From assembly GCA_035771175.1 (NCBI GenBank), contig CM069593.1:33926741-33990740 (forward strand): DNA of 64,000 nt. Reading direction: 5' to 3'. Positions 13,025 through 24,879 of the stretch are shown here, piece after piece. The notes under the pieces were generated by a model. The model was not told the DNA's origin. It did no database searches and saw only the letters and a list, made by a program, of their open reading frames with translations. How positions within the stretch are numbered: position 1 is the stretch's first letter; each line of letters begins with the position of its first letter. The stretch is from Paratinospora sagittata (lineage: Eukaryota > Streptophyta > Magnoliopsida > Ranunculales > Menispermaceae). A program made the translations under genes and the position numbers.

Positions 13025-14210
13025 GTGTGTAGGGTAAGCTCTCGATCAATCTCAGCACTAAAACTCTGAAAATTGCAAAGTCTTCAAAATCACTTCGATA
13101 TAGTATTTCATTTTGAAAAAAAAATTTTCGAAAGGTTTTAATCATAATTTCAATGAGTGTTGAATTATTTAAAAGTTTATAATCATATCTCAATATATTT
13201 TGAGTCAATGGAATGGTTCCTTAGTTCTTTAAAATAAGGCTTTCCAGCAATTTGCCAAAATTTTCTATAAGGCACTAGAGCACCATTGGTGTTTATAGCG
13301 CGCTGATAGGGTTCTATAAATAAATATTTGTTTTTCTGAAAAATTGTCAATAGCGCACTATCCCTTTTGATAACTCGCTATAAAGTTGTTGCCGTGATCT
13401 TTCCATTTTTAGTAAAATGGGCAATAGCGCGCCATAGGCCTTGATAACACGCTATCGTGAAGTCAAAAACTCGAGCTCTAGGGTTTGTGTACATAGACCT
13501 GCTATAGCCTGCTATCTGTCAATAGAGAACATGATACACAACCCAAAAGCGCGCAATCCACGTCTGAGACAAAAATCTGATATTTCTAACGAGAAAAATG
13601 TGGGCACTTCTGCTTGCTCCATTTTTCTATTCCTTACACAGTTTTGCTAGGTTACCTTAATTGAAATATTCTCTACTAACACCGTGATGATTCCCATTGT
13701 CTAGCAAGCCCAAAACAACTTTTGATTAAACAACGTTTTGAATTCAAATCATTCTGTACTATCTTGCTCTTTAACCTGCAACTGCTAATTTTATAAAGCC
13801 CTCATTCTCTTATTTTCAAAGATAGAACACACGATTTTTGCAAGTTAGACTGAGCTTTCCAAAGAGTGTTTAAATAGAAGAAAGTCGTGATTCTTGCATT
13901 TGCCCAAACAATCTTCGAACTGAATCAAAATTGCAAACTGTCTTGAAGATAACCTCATTATTTCGCAAGTTCTTCATTTTATCCCTTTTGTGCTGAGATT
14001 TCCAGAGGCTATCTATTGTTTTAAATTGTAAGTATATGAAGTGTTCTCGGTAAGAAAAAACATCAAACAAGAACACATCACCTGTATTTTTTTTCTAAGA
14101 GCTACAACTGATCATCAACAACACATCAAACAATAGCTATCGAAGTCTACAAAGATCAAGCTCGAAAAATGAAGACATATATCATGTCTAATGCATTGGT
14201 TTGATCTTTG
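13025..14210 (+). repeat. Satellite unit 12 (1,186 bp)
   Basis: Full unit. GGGTAAGCTCTCG, AATCATATCTC, AGTTCTTTAAAA, GCGCACTATCC and ATCGTGAAG are all shared with unit 16. Confidence 0.95.
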
Positions 14211-14459
14211 GTGTGTAGGGTAACCTCTCGATCAATCTCAGCACTAAAACTCTGAAAATTGCAAAGTCTTCAAAATCACTTCGATATAGTATTTCATTTT
14301 GAAAAAAATGTTTTTCGAAAGGTTTTAATCATAATTTCAATGAGTGTTGAATTATTTAAAAGTTTATAATCTTATCTCAATATATTTTGAGTTAATGGAA
14401 TGGTTCCTTAGTTTTTTAAAATAAGGCTTTCCAGCAATTTGCCAAAATTTTCTATAAGG

Positions 14460-14534
14460 CACTAGCGCACTATTGGTGTTTATAGCGCACTGATAGGGTT
14501 CTATAAATAAATATTTGTTTTTCTGAAAAATTGT
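14460..14534 (+). repeat. Internal 75-bp subrepeat, copy A (reference unit 13)
   Basis: The core begins CACTAGCGCACTAT; the second half-site (GATAGCACGCTG in most units) starts 21 bp after the core start. Aligned without gaps to copies B and C, 22 of the first 32 columns are the same in all three, using the common form of each. The A-to-B spacing is 75 bp here and also in unit 31. Confidence 0.85.
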
Positions 14535-14608
14535 CAATAGCGCGCTATCCCCTTTGATAACTCGTTATAAAGCTGTTGCCGTGATCTTTCCATTTTTAGT
14601 AAAATGGG
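14535..14608 (+). repeat. Internal 74-bp subrepeat, copy B (reference unit 13)
   Basis: The core begins CAATAGCGCGCTAT. The half-site GATAACTCG(C/T)TAT starts 21 bp later, exactly as in A and C. The preceding TTTTTCTGAAAAATTG resembles TTTTTAGTAAAATGG before copy C. Confidence 0.87.
14537..14548. repeat. 12-bp perfect palindrome ATAGCGCGCTAT
   Basis: Perfect inverted repeat in subrepeat B, in otherwise AT-rich DNA. It recurs intact in many units (for example 2704-2715 and 8635-8646). In the right-hand subfamily it is GTAGCGCGCTAT, leaving a 10-bp palindrome. Protein binding is unknown. Confidence 0.9.
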
Positions 14609-14682
14609 CAATAGCGCGCCATAGGCCTTGATAACACGCTATCGGAAAGTCAAAAACTCGAGCTCTAGGGTTTGTGTACATA
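14609..14682 (+). repeat. Internal ~74-bp subrepeat, copy C (reference unit 13)
   Basis: The core begins CAATAGCGCGCCAT. The half-site GATAACACGCTAT starts 21 bp later. A weaker fourth unit may follow around CATAGACCTGCTAT at 14679-14692. Confidence 0.85.
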
Positions 14683-15398
14683 GACCTGCTATAGCCTGCT
14701 ATCTGTCAATAGAGAACATGATACACAACCCAAAAGCACGCAATCCACGTCTGAGACAAAAATCTGATATTTCTAACGAGAAAAATGTGGGCACTTCTGC
14801 TTGCTCCATTTTTCTATTCCTTACACAGTTTTGTTAGGTTATCTTAATTGAAATATTCTCTGCTAACACCTTGATGATTCCCATTGTCTAGCACGCCCAA
14901 AACAACTTTAGATTAAACAACGTTTTGAATTCAAATCATTCTGTACTCTCTTGCTCTTTAACCTGCAACTGCTAATTTTATAAAGCCCTCATTCTCTGAT
15001 TTTAAAAGATAGAACACACGATTTTTGCAAGTTAGACTGACCTTTCCAAAGAGTGTTTAAATTGAAGAAAGTCGTGATTCTTGCATTTGCCCAAACAATC
15101 TTCGAACTGAATCAAAATTGCAAACTGTCTTGAAGATAACCTCATTATTTCGCAAGTTCTTCGTTTTATCCCTTTTGTGCTAAGATTTCCAGAGGCTATC
15201 TATTGTTTTAAATTGTAAGTATATGAAGAGTTCTCGGTAAGAAAACACATCAAACAAGAACACATCACCTGTATATTTTTTTCTAAGAGCTACAACTGAT
15301 CATCAACAACACATCAAGCAATAGCTATCGAAGTCTACAAAGATCAAGCTCGAAGAACGAAGACATATATCATGTCTAATGCATTGGTTTGATCTTTG

Positions 15399-16577
15399 GT
15401 GTGTAGGGTAACCTCTCGATCAATCTCAGCACTAAAACTCTGAAAATTGCAAAGTCTTCAAAATCACTTCGATATAGTATTTCATTTTGAAAAAAATGTT
15501 TTTCGAAAGGTTTTAATCATAATTTCAATGAGTGTTGAATTATTTAAAAGTTTATAATCTTATCTCAATATATTTTGAGTCAATGGAATGGTTCTTTAGT
15601 TTTTTAAAATAAGGCTTTCCATCAATTTGCCAAAACTTTCTATAAGGCACTAGCGCACTATTGGTGTTGATAGCACGCTGATAGGGTTCTATAAATAAAC
15701 ATTTGTTTTTCTGAAAAATTGTCTATAGCGCGCTATCCCCTTTGATAACTCGCTATAAAGCTGTTGCCGTGATCTTTCCATTTTTAGTAAAATGGGCAAT
15801 AACGCGCCATAGGCCTTGTTAACACGCTATCGGAAAGTCAAAAACTCGAGCTCTAGGGTTTGTGTACATAGACCTACTATCTGTCAATAGAGAACATGAT
15901 ATATAAAACCCAAAAGCAGGCAATCCACGTCTGAGACAAAAATCTAATATTTCTAACGAGAAAAATGTGGGCACTTCTGCTTGTTCCATTTTTTTATTCC
16001 TTACACAGTTTTGCTAGGTTATCTTAATTGAAATATTCTCTACTAACACCTTGATGATTCCCATTGTCTAGCACGCCCAAAACAATTTTAGATTAAACAA
16101 CGTTTTGAATTCAAATCATTTTGTACTCTCTTCCTCTTTAACCTGCAACTGCTAATTTTATAAAGCCCTCATTCTCTGATTTTCAAAGATAGAACACACG
16201 ATTTTTGCAAGTTAGACTGAGCTTTCCAAAGAGTGTTTAAATAGAAGAAAGTCGTGATTCTTGCATTTGCCCAAACAATCTTCGAACTGAATCAAAATTG
16301 CAAACTGTCTTGAAGATAACCTCATTATTTCGCAAGTTCTTCATTTTATCCCTTTTGTGCTGACATTTCCAGAGGCTATCTATTGTTTTAAACTGTAAGT
16401 ATATGAAGTGTTCTCGGTAAGAAAACACATCAAACAAGAACACATCACCTGTATTTTTTTTCTAAGAGCTACAACTGATCATCAACAACACATCAAGCAA
16501 TAGCTATCGAAGTCTACAAAGATCAAGCTCGAAGAACGAAGACATATATCATGTCTAATGCATTGGTTTGATCTTTG
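15399..16577 (+). repeat. Satellite unit 14 (1,179 bp), 10-bp-deletion subfamily
   Basis: Deletion junction at 15880/15881. The 3' markers CAATTTTAG and CTGACATTTCC recur in the 3' halves of units 17 and 22. Confidence 0.95.
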
Positions 16578-17757
16578 GTGTGTAGGGTAACCTCTCGATC
16601 AATCTCAGCACTAAAACTCTGAAAATTGCAAAGTCTTCAAAATCACTTCGATATAGTATTTCATTTTGAAAAAAATGTTTTTTGAAAGGTTTTAATCATA
16701 ATTTCGATGAGTGTTGAATTATTTAAAAGTTTATAATCTTATCTCAATATATTTTGAGTCAATGGAATGGTTCTTTAGTTTTTTAAAATAAGGCTTTCCA
16801 GCAATTTGCCAAAATTTTCTATAAGGGACTAGCGCACTATTGGTGTTGATAGCACGCTGATAGGGTTCTATAAATAAACATTTGTTTTTCTGAAAAATTG
16901 TCTATAGCGCGCTATCCCCTTTGATAACTCGCTATAAAGCTGTTGCCGTGATCTTTTCATTTTTAGTAAAATGGGCAATAGCGTGCCATAGGCCTTGATA
17001 ACACGCTATCGGAAAGTCAAAAACTCGAGCTCTAGGGTTTGTGTACATAGACCTGCTATCTGTCAATAGAGAACATGATATACACAACCCAAAAGCAGGC
17101 AATCCACGTCTGAGACAAAAATCTGGTATTTCTAACGAGAAAAATGTGGGCACTTCTGCTTGCTCCATTTTTCTATTCCTTACACAGTTTTGTTAGGTTA
17201 TCTTAATTGAAATATTCTCTACTAACACCTTGATGATTCCCATTGTCTAGCACGCCCAAAACAACTTTAGATTAAACAACGTTTTGAATTCAAATCATTC
17301 TGTACTCTCTTGCTCTTTAACCTGCAACTGCTAATTTTATAAAGCCCTCATTCTCTGATTTTCAAATATAGAACACACGATTTTTGCAAGTTAGACTGAG
17401 CTTTCCAAAGAGTGTTTAAATAGAAGAAAGTCGTGATTCTTGCATTTGCCCAAACAATCTTTGAACTGAATCAAAATTGCAAATTGTCTTAAAGATAGCC
17501 TCATTATTTCGTAAGTTCTTCATTTTATCCCTTTTGTGCTGAGATTTCCAGAGGCTATCTATTGTTTTAAACTGTAAGTATATGAAGTGTTCTCGGTAAG
17601 AAAACACATCAAACAAGAACACATCACCTGTATTTTTTTTTCTAAGAGCTACAACTGATCATCAACAACACATCAAACAATAGCTATCGAAGTCTACAAA
17701 GATCAAGCTCGAAGAACGAAGACATATATCATGTCTAATGCATTGGTTTGATCTTTG
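16578..17757 (+). repeat. Satellite unit 15 (1,180 bp), 10-bp-deletion subfamily
   Basis: Deletion junction at 17059/17060. The 3' half matches unit 11 (TTAAAGATAGCC, TTTCGTAAG). Confidence 0.95.
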
Positions 17758-18943
17758 GTGTGTAGGGTAAGCTCTCGATCAATCTCAGCACTAAAACTCT
17801 GAAAATTGCAAAGTCTTCAAAATCACTTCGATATAGTATTTCATTTTGAAAAAAAAAATTTCGAAAGGTTTTAATCATAATTTCAATGAGTGTTGAATTA
17901 TTTAAAAGTTTATAATCATATCTCAATATATTTTGAGTTAATGGAATGGTTCCTTAGTTCTTTAAAATAAGGCTTTCCAGCAATTTGCCAAAATTTTCTA
18001 TAAGGCACTAGCGCACTATTGGTGTATATAGCGCGCTGATAGGGTTCTATAAATAAATATTTGTTTTTCTGAAAAATTGTCAATAGCGCACTATCCCCTT
18101 TGATAACTCGCTATAAAGCTGTTGCCGTGATCTTTCCATTTTTAGTAAAATGGGCAATAGCGCGCCATAGGCCTTGATAACACGCTATCGTGAAGTCAAA
18201 AACTCGAGCTCTAGGGTTTGTGTACATAGACCTGCTATAGCCTGCTATCTGTCAATAGAGAACATGATACACAACCCAAAAGCACGCAGTCCACGTCTGA
18301 GACAAAAATCTGATATTTCTAACGAGAAAAATGTGGGCACTTCTGCTTGCTCCATTTTTCTATTCCTTACACAGTTTTGCTAGGTTATCTTAATTGAAAT
18401 ATTCTCTACTAACACCGTGATGATTCCCATTGTCTAGCAAGCCCAGAACATCTTTTGATTAAACAACGTTTTGAATTCAAATCATTCTGTACTATCTTGC
18501 TCTTTAACCTGCAACTGCTAATTTTATAAAGCCCTCATTCTCTTATTTTCAAAGATAGAACACACGATTTTTGCAAGTTAGACTGAGCTTTCCAAAGAGT
18601 TTTTAAATAGAAGAAAGTCGTGATTCTTGCATTTGCCCAAACAATCTTCGAACTGAATCAAAATTGCAAACTGTCTTGAAGATAACCTCATTATTTCGCA
18701 AGTTCTTCATTTTATCCCTTTTGTGCTGAGATTTCCAGAGGCTATCTATTGTTTTAAATTGTAAGTATATGAAGTGTTCTCGGTAAGAAAAAACATCAAA
18801 CAAGAACACATCACCTGTATTTTTTTTCTAAGAGCTACAACTGATCATCAACAACACATCAAACAATAGCTATCGAAGTCTACAAAGATCAAGCTCGAAA
18901 AACGAAGACATATATCATGTCTAATGCATTGGTTTGATCTTTG
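17758..18943 (+). repeat. Satellite unit 16 (1,186 bp)
   Basis: Close relative of unit 12 through linked variants across the unit (GGGTAAGCTC, AATCATATC, GCGCACTAT, CAAGCCC, TCTTTTGATT). Confidence 0.95.
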
Positions 18944-20131
18944 GTGTGTAGGGTAACCTCTCGATCAATCTCAGCACTAAAACTCTGAAAATTGCAAAGT
19001 CTTCAAAATCACTTCGATATAGTATTTCATTTAGAAAAAAATGTTTTTCGAAAGGTTTTAATCATAATTTCAATGAGTGTTGAATTATTTAAAAGTTTAT
19101 AATCTTATCTCAATATATTTTGAGTTAATGGAATGGTTCCTTAGTTTTTTAAAATAAGGCTTTCCAGCAATTTGCCAAAATTTTCTATGAGGCACTAGCG
19201 CACTATTGGTGTTTATAGCGCACTGATAGGGTTCTATAAATAAATATTTCTTTTTCTGAAAAATTGTCAATAGCGCGCTATCCCCTTTGATAACTCGTTA
19301 TAAAGCTGTTGCCGTGATCTTTCCATTTTTAGTAAAATGGGCAATAGCGCGCCATAGGCCTTGATAACACGCTATCGGAAAGTCAAAAACTCGAGCTCTA
19401 GGGTTTGTGTACATAGACCTGCTATAGCCTGCTATCTGTCAATAGAGAACATGATACACAACCCAAAAGCAGGCAATCCACGTCTGAGACAAAAATCTAA
19501 TATTTCTAACGAGAAAAATGTGGGCACTTCTGCTTGCTCCATTTTTTTATTCCTTACACAGTTTTGCTAGGTTATCTTAATTGAAATATTCTCTACTAAC
19601 ACCTTGATGATTCCCATTGTCTAGCACGCCCAAAACAATTTTAGATTAAACAACGTTTTGAATTCAAATCATTTTGTACTCTCTTGCTCTTTAACCTGCA
19701 ACTGCTAATTTTATAAAGCCCTCATTCTCTGATTTTCAAAGATAGAACACACGATTTTTGCAAGTTAGACTGAGCTTTCCAAAGAGTGTTTAAATAGAAG
19801 AAAGTCGTGATTCTTGCATTTGCCCAAACAATCTTCGAACTGAATCAAAATTGCAAACTGTCTTGAAGATAACCTCATTATTTCGCAAGTTCTTCGTTTT
19901 ATCCCTTTTGTGCTGACATTTCCAGAGGCTATCTATTGTTTTAAGCTGTAAGTATATGAAGTGTTCTCGGTAAGAAAACACATCAAACAAGAACACATCA
20001 CCTGTATTTTTTTTTCTAAGAGCTACAACTGATCATCAACAACACATCAAACAATAGCTATCGAAGACTACAAAGATCAAGCTCGAAGAACGAAGACATA
20101 TATCTTGTCTAATGCATTGGTTTGATCTTTG
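18944..20131 (+). repeat. Satellite unit 17 (1,188 bp), hybrid
   Basis: The 5' half is unit-13-like (AACTCGTTATAAAG). The 3' half is unit-14-like (CAATTTTAG, CTGACATTTCC), adding TTAAGCTG and GAAGACTAC, and reappears in unit 22. Confidence 0.95.
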
Positions 20132-21318
20132 GTGTGTAGGGTAACCTCTCGATCAATCTCAGCACTAAAACTCTGAAAATTGCAAAGTCTTCAAAATCAC
20201 TTCGATATAGTATTTCATTTTGAAAAAAATGTTTTTCGAAAGGTTTTAATCATAATTTCAATGAGTGTTGAATTATTTAAAAGTTTATAATCTTATCTCA
20301 ATATATTTTGAGTCGATGGAATGGTTCCTTAGTTTTTTAAAATAAGGCTTTCCAGCAATTTGCCAAAATTTTCTATAAGGCACTAGCGCACTATTGGTGT
20401 TGATAGCACGCTGATAGGGTTCTATAAATAAACATTTGTTTTTCTGAAAAATTGTCTATAACGCTCTATCCCCTTTGATAACTCTCTATAAAGTTGTTGC
20501 CGTGATCTTTCCATTTTTAGTAAAATGGGCAATAGCGCGCCATAGGCCTTGATAACACGCTATCGGAAAGTAAAAACTCGAGCTCTAGGGTTTGTGTACA
20601 TAGACCTGCTATAGCCTGCTATCTGTCAATAGAGAACATGATACACAACCCAAAAGCACGCAATCCACGTCTGAGACAAAAATCTGATATTTCTAACGAG
20701 AAAAATGTGGGCACTTCTGCTTGCTCCATTTTTCTATTCCTTACACATTTTTGCTTGGTTATCTTAATTGAAATATTCTCTACTAACACCTTGATGATTC
20801 CCATTGTCTAGCACGCCCAAAACAACTTTAGATTAAACAACGTTTTGAATTCAAATCATTCTGTACTCTCTTGCTCTTTAACCTGCAACTGCTAATTTTA
20901 TAAAGCCCTCATTCTCTGATTTTCAAATATAGAACACACGATTTTTGCAAGTTAGACTGAGCTTTCCAAAGAGTGTTTAAATAGAAGAAAGTCGTGATTC
21001 TTGCATTTGCCCAAACAATCTTCGAACTGAATCAAGATTGCAAACTGTCTTGAAGATAACCTCATTATTTCGCAAGTTCTTCATTTTATCCCTTTTGTGC
21101 TGAGATTTCCAGAGGCTATCTATTGTTTTAAACTGTAAGTATATGAAGTGTTCTCGGTAAGAAAACACATCAAACAAGAACACATCACCTGTATTTTTTT
21201 TTCTAAGAGCTACAACTGATCATCAACAACACATCAAACAATAGCTATCGAAGACTACAAAGATCAAGCTCGAAGAACGAAGACATATATCTTGTCTAAT
21301 GCATTGGTTTGATCTTTG
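20132..21318 (+). repeat. Satellite unit 18 (1,187 bp)
   Basis: Full unit with GAGTCGATGG and a degraded palindrome (ATAACGCTCTAT). Unit 23, five units away, carries GAGTCGATGG and the related AGCGCTCTAT. Confidence 0.95.
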
Positions 21319-22506
21319 GTGTGTAGGGTAACCTCTCGATCAATCTCAGCACTAAAACTCTGAAATTTGCAAAGTCTTCAAAATCACTTCGATATAGTAT
21401 TTCATTTTGAAAAAAATGTTTTTCGAAAGGTTTTAATCATAATTTCAATGAGTGTTGAATTATTTAAAAGTTTATAATCTTATCTCAATATATTTTGAGT
21501 CGATGGAATGGTTCCTTAGTTTTTTAAAATGAGGCTTTCCAGCAATTTGCCAAAATTTTCTATAAGGCACTAGCGCACTATTGGTGTTGATAGCACGCTG
21601 ATAGGGTTCTATAAATAAACATTTGTTTTTCTGAAAAATTGTCTATAGCGCGCTATCCCCTTTGATAACTCGCTATAAAGTTGTTGCCGTGATCTTTCCA
21701 TTTTTAGTAAAATGGGCAATAGCGCGCCATAGGCCTTGATAACACGCTATCGGAAAGTGAAAAACTCGAGCTCTAGGGTTTGTGTACATAGACGTGCTAT
21801 AGCCTGCTATCTGTCAATAGAGAACATGATACACAACCCAAAAGCACGCAATCCACGTCTGAGACAAAAATCTGATATTTCTAACGAGAAAAATGTGGGC
21901 ACTTCTGCTTGCTCCATTTTTCTATTCCTTACACAGTTTTGCTAGGTTATCTTAATTGAAATATTCTCTACTAACACCTTGACGATTCCCATTGTCTAGC
22001 ACGCCCAAAACAACTTTAGATTAAACAACGTTTTGAATTCAAATCATTCTGTACTCTCTTGCTCTTTAACCTGCAACTGCTAATTTTATAAAGCCCTCAT
22101 TCTCTGATTTTCAAATATAGAACACACGATTTTTGCAAGTTAGACTGAGCTTTCCAAAGAGTGTTTAAATAGAAGAAAGTCGTGATTCTTGCATTTGCCC
22201 AAACAATCTTCGAACTGAATCAAGATTGCAAACTGTCTTGAAGATAACCTCATTATTTCGCAAGTTCTTCATTTTATCCCTTTTGTGCTGAGATTTCCAG
22301 AGGCTATCTATTGTTTTAAACTGTAAGTATATGAAGTGTTCTCGGTAAGAAAACACATCAAACAAGAACACATCACCTGTATTTTTTTTTCTAAGAGCTA
22401 CAACTGATCATCAACAACACATCAAACAATAGCTATCGAAGACTACAAAGATCAAGCTCGAAGAACGAAGACATATATCTTGTCTAATGCATTGGTTTGA
22501 TCTTTG
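21319..22506 (+). repeat. Satellite unit 19 (1,188 bp)
   Basis: CTGAAATTTGC, AAAATGAGGC, GACGTGCTATAG and CTTGACGATTCC are shared with unit 20. The 3' marker CAAGATTGC is shared with unit 18. Confidence 0.95.
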
Positions 22507-23694
22507 GTGTGTAGGGTAACCTCTCGATCAATCTCAGCACTAAAACTCTGAAATTTGCAAAGTCTTCAAAATCACTTCGATATAGTATTTCATTTTGAAA
22601 AAAATGTTTTTCGAAAGGTTTTAATCATAATTTCAATGAGTGTTGAATTATTTAAAAGTTTATAATCTTATCTCAATATATTTTGAGTCGATGGAATGGT
22701 TCCTTAGTTTTTTAAAATGAGGCTTTCCAGCAATTTGCCAAAATTTTCTATAAGGCACTAGCGCACTATTGGTGTTGATAGCACGCTGATAGGGTTCTAT
22801 AAATAAACATTTGTTTTTCTGAAAAATTGTCTATAGCGCGCTATCCCCTTTGATAACTCGCTATAAAGTTGTTGCCGTGATCTTTCCATTTTTAGTAAAA
22901 TGGGCAATAGCGCGCCATAGGCCTTGATAACACGCTATCGGAAAGTGAAAAACTCGAGCTCTAGGGTTTGTGTACATAGACGTGCTATAGCCTGCTATCT
23001 GTCAATAGAGAACATGATACACAACCCAAAAGCACGCAATCCACGTCTGAGACAAAAATCTGATATTTCTAACGAGAAAAATGTGGGCACTTCTGCTTGC
23101 TCCATTTTTCTATTCCTTACACAGTTTTGCTAGGTTATCTTAATTGAAATATTCTCTACTAACACCTTGACGATTCCCATTGTCTAGCACGCCCAAAACA
23201 ACTTTAGATTAAACAACGTTTTGAATTCAAATCATTCTGTACTCTCTTGCTCTTTAACCTGCAACTGCTAATTTTATAAAGCCCTCATTCTCTGATTTTC
23301 AAATATAGAACACACGATTTTTGCAAGTTAGACTGAGCTTTCCAAAGAGTGTTTAAATAGAAGAAAGTCGTGATTCTTGCATTTGCCCAAACAATCTTCG
23401 AACTGAATCAAAATTGCAAACTGTCTTGAAGATAACCTCATTATTTCGCAAGTTCTTCATTTTATCCCTTTTGTGCTGAGATTTCCTGAGGCTATCTATT
23501 GTTTTAAACTGTAAGTATATGAAGTGTTCTCTGTAAGAAAACACATCAAACAAGAACACATCACCTGTATTTTTTTTTCTAAGAGCTACAACCGATCATC
23601 AACAACACATCAAACAATAGCTATCGAAGTCTACAAAGATCAAGCTCGAAGAACGAAGACATATATCATGTCTAATGCCTTGGTTTGATCTTTG
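22507..23694 (+). repeat. Satellite unit 20 (1,188 bp)
   Basis: By eye the first ~890 bp match unit 19. The 3' part differs (CAAAATTGC, CCTGAGGC, TCTCTGTAAG, ACCGATCATC, TGCCTTGG). The last two markers recur in unit 25. Confidence 0.95.
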
Positions 23695-24879
23695 GTGTGT
23701 AGGGTAACCTCTCGATCAATCTCAGCACTAAAACTCTGAAAATTTCAAAGTCTTCAAAATCATTTCGATATAGTATTTCATTTTGAAAAAAATGTTTTTT
23801 GAAAGGTTTTAATCATAATTTCAATGAGTGTTGAATTATTTAAAAGTTTATAATCTTATCTCAATATATTTTGAGTCAATGGAATGGTTCCTTAGTTTTT
23901 TAAAATAAGGCTTTCCAGCAATTTGCCAAAATTTTCTATAAGGCACTAGCGCACTATTGGTGTTGATAGCACGCTGATAGGGTTCTATAAATAAACATTT
24001 GTTTTTCTGAGAAATTGTCTATAGCGCCCTATCCCCTTTGATAACTCGCTATAAAGTTGTTGTCGTGATCTTTTCATTTTTAGTAAAATGGGCAATAGCG
24101 CGCCAAAGGCCTTGATAACACGCCATCGGAAAGTGAAAAACTCGAGCTCTAGGCTTTGTTTACATAGACCTGCTATAGCCTGCTATCTGTCAATAGTGAA
24201 CATGATACACAACCCAAAAGCACGCAATCCACGTCTGAGACAAAAATCTGATATTTCTAACGAGAAAAATGTGGGCACTTCTGCTTGCTCCATTTTTCTA
24301 TTCCTTACACAGTTTTGCTTAACTCTTAATTGAAATATTGTCTACTAACACCTTGATGATTCCCATTGTCTAGCACACCCAAAACAACTTTAGATTAAAC
24401 AACGTTTTGAATTCAAATCATTCTGTACTCTCTTGCTCTTGAACCTGCAACTGCTAATTTTATAAAGCCCTCATTCTCTGATTTTCAAAGATAGAACACA
24501 CGATTTTTGCAAGTTAGACTGTGCTTTCCAAAGAGTGTTTAAATAGAAGAATGTCGTGATTCTTGCATTTGCCCAAACAATCTTCGAACTGAATCAAAAT
24601 TGCAAACTGTCTTGAAGATAACCTCATTATTTCGCAAGTTCTTCATTTAATCCCTTTTGTGCTGAGATTTCCAGAGGCTATCTATTGTTTTAAACTGTAA
24701 GTATATGAAGTGTTCTCGGAAAGAAAAAACATCAAACAAGAACACATCACCTGTATTTTTTTTCTAAGAGCTACAACTGATCATCAACAACACATCAAAC
24801 AATAGCTATCGAAGTCTACAAAGATCAAGCTCGAAGAACGAAGACATATATCATGTCTAATGCCTTGGTTTGATCTTTG
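23695..24879 (+). repeat. Satellite unit 21 (1,185 bp)
   Basis: Twin of unit 26: AATTTCAAAGTC, GGCTTTGTTTACATAG, AATAGTGAAC, ATATTGTC, CTCTTGAACC, GAATGTCG and CATTTAATCCC all co-occur in both. Confidence 0.95.

Larger units (their letters stand above)
14211..15398 (+). repeat. Satellite unit 13 (1,188 bp), used as reference unit
   Basis: Full-length unit with intact subrepeats and palindrome. Its 5' half (TTTATAGCGCACTG, AACTCGTTATAAAG) is shared with unit 17. Confidence 0.95.

Noticed and set aside
14530..14560. CENP-B box
   Set aside because: The palindrome cluster lacks the conserved TTCG...CGGGA arrangement; only a functional analogy is possible.
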